In this document: piece after piece, positions 1 through 5,777 of the stretch
Position numbering within the stretch: position 1 is the stretch's first letter
How the letters are laid out: each line of letters starts with the position of its first letter
Source of the DNA: Betaproteobacteria bacterium
GTDB taxonomy: Bacteria; Pseudomonadota; Gammaproteobacteria; Burkholderiales; Burkholderiaceae_C
Direction: 5' to 3'
Length of the DNA stretch: 6,859 bases
Assembly: GCA_009918225.1 (NCBI GenBank)
Contig: RGEP01000099.1
Location: 1 to 6,859 of the forward strand
Position numbers and translations under genes: made by a program
The notes under the pieces: generated by a model
Told to the model about the DNA's origin: nothing
What the model saw: only the letters and a program-made list of their open reading frames with translations
Databases searched by the model: none

Positions 1-474
1 GCGCGCCGCAGCCCCGACTTTCTGATCATCGCCCGCACCGATGCCCGCACCGCCTTGGGCCTGGATGAAGCGCTCAGACGTGCGCAGGCTTACGCGGATG
101 CTGGAGCCGACATCCTGTTCGTGGAGTCACCCGAGAGTGTTGAAGAAATGCGCCACATCACTGCCACGCTGGACAAGCCCCTGTTGGCCAATATGGTGGA
201 AGGTGGACGCACGCCGGTTCTCAGCCCGCAAGAGCTGCAGGATATTGGATACCGCTTGGCCATCTTTCCGGTGTCTTCCTTGCTTGCCGCAGCGCAGGCC
301 ATGCAGGACACCTACGCCCGGCTCAAGCAGCTGTCCGGCAGCACGGCCAAGGGCCTCGCGCCGGATCAAGGCGCGCTGGCGTCTGGGCCGGCCTTGATGC
401 CGTTCTCGGAGATGACCCAGCTGATGGGCTTCGAAGAGGTGTGGGACTTTGAGCGCCGGCATGCGCATGACTGA
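1..474 (+). CDS. Isocitrate lyase/PEP mutase superfamily enzyme, C-terminal part (5' end outside window)
   Basis: The reading frame is open from base 1, so only the last 157 residues of a protein that is usually about 285-300 residues long are present. The fragment begins in the strand carrying IIARTDAR (residues 9-16), a superfamily hallmark in which the Asp helps hold the active-site Mg2+. It is followed by GADILFVESPES (35-46), whose Glu42 is the usual metal-shell acid, and by NMVEGGRTP (64-72). The family makes or breaks C-C or C-P bonds next to a carboxylate in alpha-keto or hydroxy acids, in the cytoplasm. NMVEGG resembles the oxaloacetate decarboxylase, dimethylmalate lyase and carboxyphosphonoenolpyruvate mutase-like branch better than the methylisocitrate lyase PrpB, but the catalytic loop lies upstream, so the substrate is not assignable. 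A solute-binding protein gene follows 54 bases downstream on the same strand, which suggests a shared role in organic-acid use (inference). Confidence 0.88.
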   Translation, partial: ARRSPDFLIIARTDARTALGLDEALRRAQAYADAGADILFVESPESVEEMRHITATLDKPLLANMVEGGRTPVLSPQELQDIGYRLAIFPVSSLLAAAQAMQDTYARLKQLSGSTAKGLAPDQGALASGPALMPFSEMTQLMGFEEVWDFERRHAHD

Positions 475-528
475 CGGTCGTCAGAGGCACGCCATTTCTT
501 TACCCTTTCAATTCGAGGCACCACAAAC

Positions 529-1557
529 ATGAAGTCCATCCCGGTTCCGCGCGCGCTTATCAACGCCTTCCGTTCGGCCGCGCTGTCGGTTGCGGTTGTT
601 GCGGGTCTGGCAACCCCTCTGGCCTCGACGCCGGCTCAGGCCCAATCGGCTGCTGAGGCCTGGCCCAACAAGCCCCTGCGCCTGATCGTGCCCTTCGTGC
701 CTGGGGGCGTGACCGACACGAGTGGCCGGGTGATCGCGGAGTTCTTGGGCAAGCGCCTGGGGCAGCAGGTGGTGGTGGACAACAAGCCTGGTGCGTCCGG
801 CAACATCGGCACGCAACTGGCGGCCACCGCTGCACCCGATGGCTACACGCTGCTGCTGGGCTTTGACGGGACCCTGGTGATCAACCCCCATGTGTTTGCC
901 AAGGTTCCCTTCGACACCCAGAAGGACTTTGTTCCTGTGGGCAAGATTGGCGATGCGGTGCTGATCCTCGTGGCCAACCCCGGTGTGAAGGCCAACACCC
1001 TGCAGGAGGTGCTGTCCTTGTCCAGAAGAGAGCAGGGCGGTTTGCCCTACGGCACCTCGGGGATCGGCGGCACGCCGCATATTGCCGGCGAGTTGCTCAA
1101 ACAACGCACGGGCGCGCAACTCACCCATGTGCCCTACAAGGGCGGTGGACAGGCCATCACCGACGTCATTGGTGGGGCCATCCCTCTCGTGTACACCGCA
1201 GTGGCGGGTGCTCAGTCGCACGTGAAGAGCGGCAAGCTCAAGGCTATCGCGGTCAGCAGCCCGGTGCGATCACCGGCATTGCCTGAGGTGCCCACCTTCA
1301 TCGAAAGCGGCGTGACCGATTTCGCGGTCAGTTCCTGGGTGGGCTTGTTGGTGCCGGCGCGCACGCCTGCGGCCATCGTCCAGCGGCTCAACAGTGAACT
1401 CAACGCGGTGTTGGCTGATCCCGCCTTGAAGGAGCGCCTGGCCGTGCTGGGCATCGACCCCCGCCCGGGCAGCCCTGAGCAGTTTGCCGAGGAAATCAAG
1501 CGGGATCTTGCGCGTTATGAAGGCGTGGTCAAGGCCGCTGGCATCAAGGCCGAGTGA
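529..1557 (+). CDS. Bug/TctC-family tripartite tricarboxylate transporter substrate-binding protein
   Basis: This 342-residue protein has the normal length of Bug periplasmic receptors, which bind carboxylates or other small organic acids, in the best known cases for TctAB-type membrane permeases. A Sec signal peptide is visible: basic start (MKSIPVPRALINAFR), hydrophobic core at about 17-32, and a probable signal peptidase site after AQA at residue 38. The mature protein opens with WPNKPLRLIVPFVPGG (45-60), the classic Bug N-terminus. VVDNKPGASGNIG (82-94), YGTSGIGGTPHIAGELL (164-180) and HVPYKGGGQAITDVIGG (190-206) follow, covering the ligand-contacting loops of the two-lobed fold. The ATG at 529 has a GAGG Shine-Dalgarno sequence at 515-518, 10 bases upstream. 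No TctA or TctB permease gene is present in the window; such orphan receptors are very common in Burkholderiales. The ligand cannot be read from sequence, though the upstream PEP mutase-like enzyme hints at a di- or tricarboxylate. Confidence 0.95.
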   Translation: MKSIPVPRALINAFRSAALSVAVVAGLATPLASTPAQAQSAAEAWPNKPLRLIVPFVPGGVTDTSGRVIAEFLGKRLGQQVVVDNKPGASGNIGTQLAATAAPDGYTLLLGFDGTLVINPHVFAKVPFDTQKDFVPVGKIGDAVLILVANPGVKANTLQEVLSLSRREQGGLPYGTSGIGGTPHIAGELLKQRTGAQLTHVPYKGGGQAITDVIGGAIPLVYTAVAGAQSHVKSGKLKAIAVSSPVRSPALPEVPTFIESGVTDFAVSSWVGLLVPARTPAAIVQRLNSELNAVLADPALKERLAVLGIDPRPGSPEQFAEEIKRDLARYEGVVKAAGIKAE

Positions 1558-1728
1558 GTCGCGCGAGTCGCGCACCAGCATGAAGCAGCCGTGCCTCTTG
1601 CGCATGCACACAGCTGGCATTGCCCTTGTGGCTCAAGGCACAACGTGTCATGCCCCGCGTCCGGGTACGGACAAACGAGACCGGCCCTGTAGCGGGGCTG
1701 GCCGCAGCACACCAAGGAAGACCGCCTG

Positions 1729-3183
1729 ATGATGAGCCCGAACCGACCCCTGGTCTTGGCAGCCCTGTTGGCCTTGGCCCACGCTGTTGTGCTCGCGCAG
1801 ACCCCCGCAGCGCGCGCTTCGGCTGAGGACACCGACCCCATCGTCCGCCAGATCCTGGCCGATATCTCCCCGCAGCGTATCGAGCGGCGCATCAGGGCGC
1901 TGGTGGCGTTTGAGACGCGCCACACGCAATCGGAAACCGAATCCGATACCCGCGGCATTGGCGCTGCGCGGCGTTGGATTGAAAAGGAGTTGCGTGAATG
2001 CGCCCGCGCCACGGGCGGTGCGTTGAAGGTGGAGATGCAAAGCCACCTTGAGCCCGCGGGCAGGCGCCTGAGCCGGCCCACGGAGCTTGTGAATGTGGTG
2101 GCCACGCTGCCCGGTGCATCGGCTGCTGCAGGCCGCGAACGCGTCTTGGTGGTCAGCGGACACTACGACTCCCGCAACAGCGATGTCAATGACCCGGTCG
2201 GTGCCGCCCCGGGTGCCAATGACGATGCTTCGGGTACCGCGGTGTCGATGGAGCTGGCTTGTGTGATGGCCCAGCACCGGTTTGACGCTACCCTCATCTT
2301 CATGGCCGTGCCTGGCGAGGAGCAGGGGCTCTTGGGCGCGGCGGAGTTTGCGCGCCAAGCCCGGCGAAAGGGCCTCAACATCGAGGCCATGATCACCAAC
2401 GACATTGTGGGCAGTCCGCGCGGTGACTTCGGCCAGTACGACCCCAAGCGCCTGCGCCTGTTCGCTGATGGGGCCGACCCCCTGTTGCGAGCCCTGGTCG
2501 CCTCGCAAGCCAACGCCTCGCCCAGCGAGGAAGACCAGCGCATCTTCGCGGCCATCCGGGAACAGCTGCAGCCCATTGCCTTGGCCGGTGGTGGCGAAGA
2601 CCTGCCCACCCACCAGCTGGGCCGGCACCTGAAGGCCGCAGGTGAACGCTACCTGCCGGGTTTCACCGTTCAGATGATTCAAAAGCGCGACCGCTATCTG
2701 CGCGGCGGCGACCATCTGCCCTTCCTGGAGCGCGGCTACTCGGCGGTGCGCTTTACCGAGCCGTTTGAGAACTTCCGGCACCAGCACCAAAACCTGCGCA
2801 CTGAAAACGGCGTGCGCTACGGTGACCTGCCCGAGTTCGTTGACTTTGCTTACGTGGCCGATGTGGCCCGCATCAATGCCGCGGGACTGGCCACCCTGGC
2901 CCTGGCTCCGCCCCCTCCGCGCGGCGTGAAGTTGGACGCCACCGAGCTCACCAACGACAGCACCTTGCTGTGGGAAGCCAGCCCTGGCGCGGCTGCCTAC
3001 CGCGTGGTGTGGCGCAGCACCGACTCAGCCACCTGGCAGCACAGCCGCGATGTGGCGGCGGGCACCCTCCGCGTGACGCTCGAAGGCATCAGCAAGGACA
3101 ACGTGGTGTTTGGCGTGATGGCGCTTTCGGCACGGGGCCACCCCAGCTTGGCGGTGTATCCGCTGCCTTTGTTGCGGCGCTGA
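1729..3183 (+). CDS. Secreted M28-family zinc metallopeptidase with C-terminal Fn3-like domain
   Basis: This 484-residue exported aminopeptidase-type enzyme belongs to the M28 family, which uses two zinc ions to remove N-terminal residues from peptides. An N-terminal signal peptide (hydrophobic 8-23) probably ends near VLA-QT. All expected metal and catalytic positions are seen: His145 and Asp147 in SGHYDS, Asp165 in GANDDASG, the catalytic Glu197 and ligand Glu198 in PGEEQG, Asp225 in TNDIVG, and a distal His (351 or 353) in FRHQHQNLRTENG. The catalytic domain spans about 37-390. After a Pro-rich link (394-397), residues 398-484 look like a fibronectin type III fold (LLWEASPGAAAYRVVWRST). 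AAGGAAG at 1714-1720 lies 8 bases before the first ATG (1729) and 11 before a second (1732), so either may start translation. The 171-base upstream gap suggests its own promoter. The 3' end faces the VOC gene 4 bases away. Peptide substrate unknown. Confidence 0.94.
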   Translation: MMSPNRPLVLAALLALAHAVVLAQTPAARASAEDTDPIVRQILADISPQRIERRIRALVAFETRHTQSETESDTRGIGAARRWIEKELRECARATGGALKVEMQSHLEPAGRRLSRPTELVNVVATLPGASAAAGRERVLVVSGHYDSRNSDVNDPVGAAPGANDDASGTAVSMELACVMAQHRFDATLIFMAVPGEEQGLLGAAEFARQARRKGLNIEAMITNDIVGSPRGDFGQYDPKRLRLFADGADPLLRALVASQANASPSEEDQRIFAAIREQLQPIALAGGGEDLPTHQLGRHLKAAGERYLPGFTVQMIQKRDRYLRGGDHLPFLERGYSAVRFTEPFENFRHQHQNLRTENGVRYGDLPEFVDFAYVADVARINAAGLATLALAPPPPRGVKLDATELTNDSTLLWEASPGAAAYRVVWRSTDSATWQHSRDVAAGTLRVTLEGISKDNVVFGVMALSARGHPSLAVYPLPLLRR

Positions 3184-3187
3184 TCGC

Positions 3188-3607
3188 CTACCAACTGCCG
3201 ACGTTGGACATGCTGGTCCAGGGCTCCGCAGGGGGTAGGGGGGTGCCCTTTTGCAGCAACTCGATGCTGATTTGGTCTGGGCTGCGAACGAAGGCCATGC
3301 GGCCGTCGCGAGGCGGGCGGCTGATGACCACGCCATGGGCCTGCAGCCGCGCGCAGGTTTCGTAGATGTTGTCCACCCCAAAGGCGATGTGCCCAAAATT
3401 GCGCCCGCCGCTGTAGACCTCGGGGTCCCAGTTGTAGGTGAGTTCAACTTGGGCCTGTTCGTCTCCAGGGGCAGCCAAGTAGATCAGTGTGAAGCGGCCC
3501 GCTTCACTGGAGTACTCGCGAAGCACCTGAAGCCCCAGGGCGTCACGGTAGAAGGCCAACGATTGTTCGACGTTGGATACGCGAACCATGGTGTGCAGGT
3601 ATTTCAT
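3188..3607 (-). CDS. VOC-superfamily protein, glyoxalase I (GloA)-like
   Basis: This small cytoplasmic metalloprotein of about 139 residues has two beta-alpha-beta-beta-beta modules. Counted from ATG 3607, it shows the four metal-ligand positions of bacterial glyoxalase I: His5 in LHTMVRV, Glu55 in ELTYNWD, His73 in GHIAF and Glu116 in SIELL. GloA isomerises the hemithioacetal of methylglyoxal and glutathione to lactoylglutathione. However, the loop before the last strand (SRPPRDGRMAFVRSPD) is shorter and different from the Gly-rich segment of E. coli GloA, so this may be a paralogue with another substrate; no gene symbol is given. The start at 3607 was chosen because MKYLHTMVRV aligns residue for residue with the N-terminus of E. 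coli GloA. An in-frame ATG at 3616 would add three residues, and neither start has a well-spaced Shine-Dalgarno sequence. The gene lies 94 bases downstream of the transferase gene on the same strand and converges on the peptidase gene. Confidence 0.88.
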   Translation of the reverse strand: MKYLHTMVRVSNVEQSLAFYRDALGLQVLREYSSEAGRFTLIYLAAPGDEQAQVELTYNWDPEVYSGGRNFGHIAFGVDNIYETCARLQAHGVVISRPPRDGRMAFVRSPDQISIELLQKGTPLPPAEPWTSMSNVGSW

Positions 3608-3658
3608 CCCCAGCATTTGACCGCAAGTCGGCCGATGCTGCAGGCCAGGTGCAACCAG

Positions 3659-3675
3659 CGGCGACTTTGTCGCCG
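3659..3675 (-). terminator. Perfect 7-bp stem, 3-base loop hairpin downstream of the transferase gene
   Basis: On the - strand CGGCGAC, AAA, GTCGCCG forms a perfect hairpin 26 bases after the transferase stop codon (3702) and 43 bases before the VOC start. There is no U-tract after it (the next bases are CTGGTTGC), so it is not a textbook intrinsic terminator. It could slow polymerase, protect the 3' end of the upstream message, or simply reflect GC-rich sequence. Confidence 0.3.
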
Positions 3676-3701
3676 GCTTGGCACGGCAGCCCCTGCGTTG
3701 T

Positions 3702-4775
3702 TCAGCGCCAGCCGAACAAGGCCAGGCGGCGGTAGATCAGGGCATAGGCCAGCGCGAACCCCACCAACCCCGCCCACGCTGCCGCGGGGACATTCCAAAG
3801 CCAAGCCCCCAGGCCAGCCGGGGCGCACGCGATCAGCCACACGAAAGGCGACACACTGGCGTTCTGCATCACCGTGGGCCAATGCCCTAGGCGCTTTCGG
3901 GCCAGTCGGCACTTCACCAGCGAGTGCAGGTGCAGCCGATCCGGGTGCATGGCGGGATGAGCCCGTCGGATGCGGCGCGCCACGCTAAAGGCCACTTCCA
4001 TCACGGGATAGGCGCAGGCTAACAACACTGCAACGGCGCTGACCTCAGGGTTGCGCTCAATCAGCAGGACCGCCAGCCACCCAAGCCAGAAGCCCAGGAC
4101 ATAGGCGCCGCCGTCGCCCAGGAAAATCTTGCCCAGCGGGAAGTTCACCAGCAGAAAACCGACCACAACCGCTGCGGAGGCAAACAACAGACCTGCCAGC
4201 ACGACATCCTCAGCCTGCACAGCGATGGCACCCAGTGCGCCAAACGCAATGATCACCAAGCCGCCCGCTAAGCCGTTGAAGCCGTCCACGATGTTCACCG
4301 CGTTGGCCACGCCACCCACGGCGAATGCGGTGAACGCCACCGCCAAAGGCCACCATCCTTGCAGCAATTGATCCAACCATCCCACGCCGGTGTGGGCCAG
4401 GGCCGTATCGGTGAGGAAACTCGCGAGCACGCCGCTGGCCACGGTGGCCAAGAGCCTCAGCCGGGCGCCAACCCGCTTGGTCAGGTCTTCGGCCAATCCG
4501 AACAAAAACGCCGGCAGAGCGGCCATCAGCATTGGGCCCAGCAAAGCCTGTGCTTCGGAGGAGCCTTGCGCGTAGACGGCGCACAAGCCTGCGAGGATCC
4601 CCACGCCACCAATTCGGGGCGTCGGCTGCGTGTGGAATTTTTGTATTCCTGCTGCACTGTCCAGGGTGTAGCGGCCGTGCCAACCCTGTGTCCAAACAAG
4701 GATCCAACAGGTCAGGAATGCCGATACTGGCCCGAATAAGTCGGTGAAGCTCAAGTCTTGTTCCAGGTTCGCCAC
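3702..4775 (-). CDS. MraY/WecA-type polyprenyl-phosphate sugar-1-phosphate transferase (glycosyltransferase family 4 type)
   Basis: This 357-residue multi-pass inner-membrane enzyme transfers a sugar-1-phosphate (often an N-acetylhexosamine) from a UDP-sugar to undecaprenyl phosphate, the first step of O-antigen, exopolysaccharide or glycoprotein glycan assembly. From the GTG start, the motifs in order are QKFHTQPTPRIGG (45-57), GLAEDLTK (93-100, the equivalent of the family DD motif but with Glu96-Asp97), NAVNIVDGFNGLAGG (158-172), LGDGGAYVLGF (219-229) and HPDRLHLHS (277-285, the cytoplasmic His box). About ten hydrophobic helices are visible. The frame is open well upstream (to 5168), but that part lies over the previous gene and is not family-like. 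GTG 4775 or the adjacent TTG 4778 fits an AAGGGA at 4787-4792; a TTG at 4754 overlapping the upstream stop as TTGA is a third choice. The start overlaps the membrane-protein gene, pointing to coupled translation. No other polysaccharide genes are in the window, so the sugar and the final glycan are unknown. Confidence 0.9.
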   Translation of the reverse strand: MANLEQDLSFTDLFGPVSAFLTCWILVWTQGWHGRYTLDSAAGIQKFHTQPTPRIGGVGILAGLCAVYAQGSSEAQALLGPMLMAALPAFLFGLAEDLTKRVGARLRLLATVASGVLASFLTDTALAHTGVGWLDQLLQGWWPLAVAFTAFAVGGVANAVNIVDGFNGLAGGLVIIAFGALGAIAVQAEDVVLAGLLFASAAVVVGFLLVNFPLGKIFLGDGGAYVLGFWLGWLAVLLIERNPEVSAVAVLLACAYPVMEVAFSVARRIRRAHPAMHPDRLHLHSLVKCRLARKRLGHWPTVMQNASVSPFVWLIACAPAGLGAWLWNVPAAAWAGLVGFALAYALIYRRLALFGWR

Positions 4776-5272
4776 CAACGTGCCAATCCCTTGAGACCAT
4801 ACAGGCAAAGCAGGCACCCCAAGGTGTCGCCGATCCACATGGGGATGAAAGCGGGTTCTCTGTCCAGTGCCGCGTAGTAGGCCTGGTGCAGGATGCTGCT
4901 GAACAGTCCGAACACCGCTGCCAGGACCCAAAGCATGCGCGCGTTGAGGTTCTCCAAATTGGGATGCAGACCCAGTCGCTGCATCGCCACTGCGCGTGCC
5001 AGGACGGGGCCAGCCGCCGTTACAGCGGCACCCGTGAACAGCAGCACCCCGCTGATGGCGGGGTCTCGGGCGCCCATCCAAAGGCTGGCCAGGAAAATGG
5101 CAACGGTGCCCTGAAGCGGGAGCACCAGGGCGTAGCACATGCGAAGGCCGGCGGGCAGGTAGATCCAATTCACGCCGCTGGTCACCTCGGTGAAGTGCAG
5201 GAGGTGTTCATTGCCAATGGCCAGCGCAACGAGGCCAACAGCCATCGCCAAGGTGGTGAGAAACGTATTCAC
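4751..5272 (-). CDS. Small integral membrane protein, MASE1-like features, function unknown
   Basis: This 173-residue hydrophobic protein has about five predicted membrane helices (roughly 3-20, 40-66, 73-93, 111-130 and 142-164) and no soluble domain. Two patches recall MASE1 membrane sensor domains: a Gly-Val-x-x-Ile-x-x-Pro-Ala-Gly patch (VNWIYLPAGLRM, 34-45) and a final-helix WIGDTLGCLL (146-155) like the W-x-GD-x-LG pattern seen there. MASE1 domains are normally joined to kinase or cyclic-di-GMP modules; none is attached here, so the resemblance is only suggestive. Translation starts at GTG 5272, because an in-frame stop lies close upstream and the next ATG (5245) would cut the first helix. 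No clear Shine-Dalgarno sequence precedes GTG 5272. The gene begins 42 bases after the regulator stop, with an inverted repeat in between, and its last 25 bases overlap the transferase gene. It could be a sensor, a partner of the transferase or a transporter-like protein; no function is claimed. Confidence 0.75.
   Translation of the reverse strand: MNTFLTTLAMAVGLVALAIGNEHLLHFTEVTSGVNWIYLPAGLRMCYALVLPLQGTVAIFLASLWMGARDPAISGVLLFTGAAVTAAGPVLARAVAMQRLGLHPNLENLNARMLWVLAAVFGLFSSILHQAYYAALDREPAFIPMWIGDTLGCLLCLYGLKGLARWWRTWNKT
4787..4792 (-). promoter_or_regulatory. Probable ribosome binding site for the transferase gene
   Basis: AAGGGA on the - strand, inside the 3' end of the membrane-protein gene, lies 8 bases before TTG 4778 and 11 before GTG 4775. 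It is the only purine-rich, anti-SD-like stretch at a workable distance and is the reason for placing the transferase start inside the preceding gene rather than at the TTG at 4754. Confidence 0.45.
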
Positions 5273-5289
5273 GGTGTTGTGTGACCGCA

Positions 5290-5309
5290 GTGAGGTTGGC
5301 CAACATCAC
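5290..5309. promoter_or_regulatory. 20-bp imperfect inverted repeat between regulator and membrane-protein genes
   Basis: The core GTTGGCCAAC (5295-5304) is a perfect palindrome. After one mismatched pair (5294/5305) the symmetry continues for four more pairs (GTGA at 5290-5293, TCAC at 5306-5309), so 9 of 10 pairs match. It lies just after the regulator stop and 17 bases before the GTG of the membrane-protein gene. On the - strand it contains GGTGATG, which is also in the larger inverted repeat at 5686-5718. It may be a second operator or an mRNA hairpin; a chance match in GC-rich DNA is possible. Confidence 0.35.
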
Positions 5310-5314
5310 CCGTC

Positions 5315-5710
5315 TTAGACGCGGTCCACGGCCTCTCGCATCAGCTCACCCATGCGGGTGAAGTACGCCTGCCCCTGCTCGGTGGCCACCACATGCCGAA
5401 CGCGCGCATCCTGGGCAGAAGGCTCAAAGCTCAACAAGCCCTTGGAGCGCAGCGTCTTCAGACGCCGCTGGACCGTGCTCGGACTGGCGCCAGCCAGCAT
5501 GTTCATCGCTGACAAGACCGTCACCGACTCCCCTCGGCTCCAATGCAAGGCCAGTTCCTGCATCAGGCGTTCTTCCTGGGGGTCCAAGGTCATACCCGAG
5601 GGCAGGACCTCGATGGCCCGCATCAGGTTGATGAATCGCACAAAGGCGTTACGGGGAAGTTTTTCATCCATGCCCAGCAGTTTATCCTCGGTGCTGATCA
5701 ATTTGATCAT
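5315..5710 (-). CDS. MarR-like winged helix-turn-helix transcriptional regulator
   Basis: This small cytoplasmic DNA-binding protein of about 131 residues would act as a dimer if it follows the MarR family. Counted from ATG 5710, residues 44-95 form the winged helix: helix SVTVLSAMNMLAG, a recognition helix in SPSTVQRRLKTLRSKGLL, and a wing around DARVRHVVATEQGQAYF with the Asp-Arg pair typical of MarR wings. The flanking helices (21-40 and the C-terminus) would form the dimer interface. The start is uncertain. ATG 5710 has AGGA 8 bases upstream (5719-5722). GTG 5713 is directly before it. ATG 5671 (MDEKLPRNAFVRF) would remove 13 residues, GAGGA would then lie about 13 bases upstream, and a large inverted repeat would become fully non-coding. 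The gene follows the ligase stop by about 67 bases and precedes the membrane-protein gene by 42. The inverted repeat at its start argues for self-regulation. The effector and other targets are unknown; an aromatic-acid role is possible from the neighbouring ligase. Confidence 0.83.
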   Translation of the reverse strand: MIKLISTEDKLLGMDEKLPRNAFVRFINLMRAIEVLPSGMTLDPQEERLMQELALHWSRGESVTVLSAMNMLAGASPSTVQRRLKTLRSKGLLSFEPSAQDARVRHVVATEQGQAYFTRMGELMREAVDRV

Positions 5711-5718
5711 CACCGAGG
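5686..5718. promoter_or_regulatory. 33-bp near-perfect inverted repeat over the regulator start (candidate operator or start-codon hairpin)
   Basis: The sequence is symmetric about base 5702: the arms 5686-5701 and 5703-5718 pair at 15 of 16 positions, the one mismatch being 5694/5710. The outer arms read CCTCGGTG and CACCGAGG and the inner ones TGATCAA and TTGATCA. It spans GTG 5713 and ATG 5710 and the first eight or so codons of the regulator, right after the AGGA ribosome site. As DNA it looks like a binding site for a dimeric regulator such as MarR; as RNA it would fold the start codon into a strong stem. Either way it suggests feedback on the regulator gene. That role is inference. Confidence 0.6.
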
Positions 5719-5722
5719 TCCT
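5719..5722 (-). promoter_or_regulatory. Probable ribosome binding site for the regulator gene
   Basis: AGGA on the - strand lies 8 bases before ATG 5710 and 5 before GTG 5713, and directly abuts the 33-bp inverted repeat. Its spacing favours ATG 5710 over the downstream ATG at 5671. Confidence 0.4.
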
Positions 5723-5753
5723 GGGCGGGCTTCAAGTGCCTTTGGGCAGCGGT

Positions 5754-5767
5754 GGCCATTTCTGGCC
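5754..5767 (-). terminator. Small hairpin after the ligase gene
   Basis: On the - strand GGCCA, GAAA, TGGCC forms a 5-bp stem with a GNRA-type tetraloop, 10 bases after the ligase stop codon. No U-tract follows, so efficient termination is doubtful. It may be a weak terminator or processing signal separating the ligase from the regulator, or chance. Confidence 0.25.
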
Positions 5768-5777
5768 TACAGCCGCC

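Noticed and set aside
508..1221. Long open frame on the - strand opposite the Bug gene
   Set aside because: Low-complexity Arg/Gly/His-rich translation without recognisable motifs, fully covered by a convincing Bug-family gene on the + strand.
1556..1573. Tandem copy of GAGTCGCGC right after the Bug gene stop
   Set aside because: Only two 9-base units, in GC-rich DNA, overlapping the stop codon; no further copies seen and no function indicated.
1622..1704. Three small hairpins in the gap before the peptidase gene (arms CCTTG/CAAGG, GTCCG/CGGAC and CGGCC/GGCCG)
   Set aside because: Each has a stem of only about 5 bp and no U-tract; such stems are frequent by chance at this GC content, so none is called a terminator.
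1648..2790. Very long open frame on the - strand opposite the M28 peptidase
   Set aside because: The + strand holds all M28 catalytic residues; the opposite frame is open only because of the codon bias of GC-rich DNA.
4776..5168. N-terminal extension of the transferase reading frame up to 5168
   Set aside because: This stretch is Arg/Pro/Gly-rich with no family similarity and lies antiparallel in frame content to a better membrane-protein gene on the same strand; it is a shadow of that gene.
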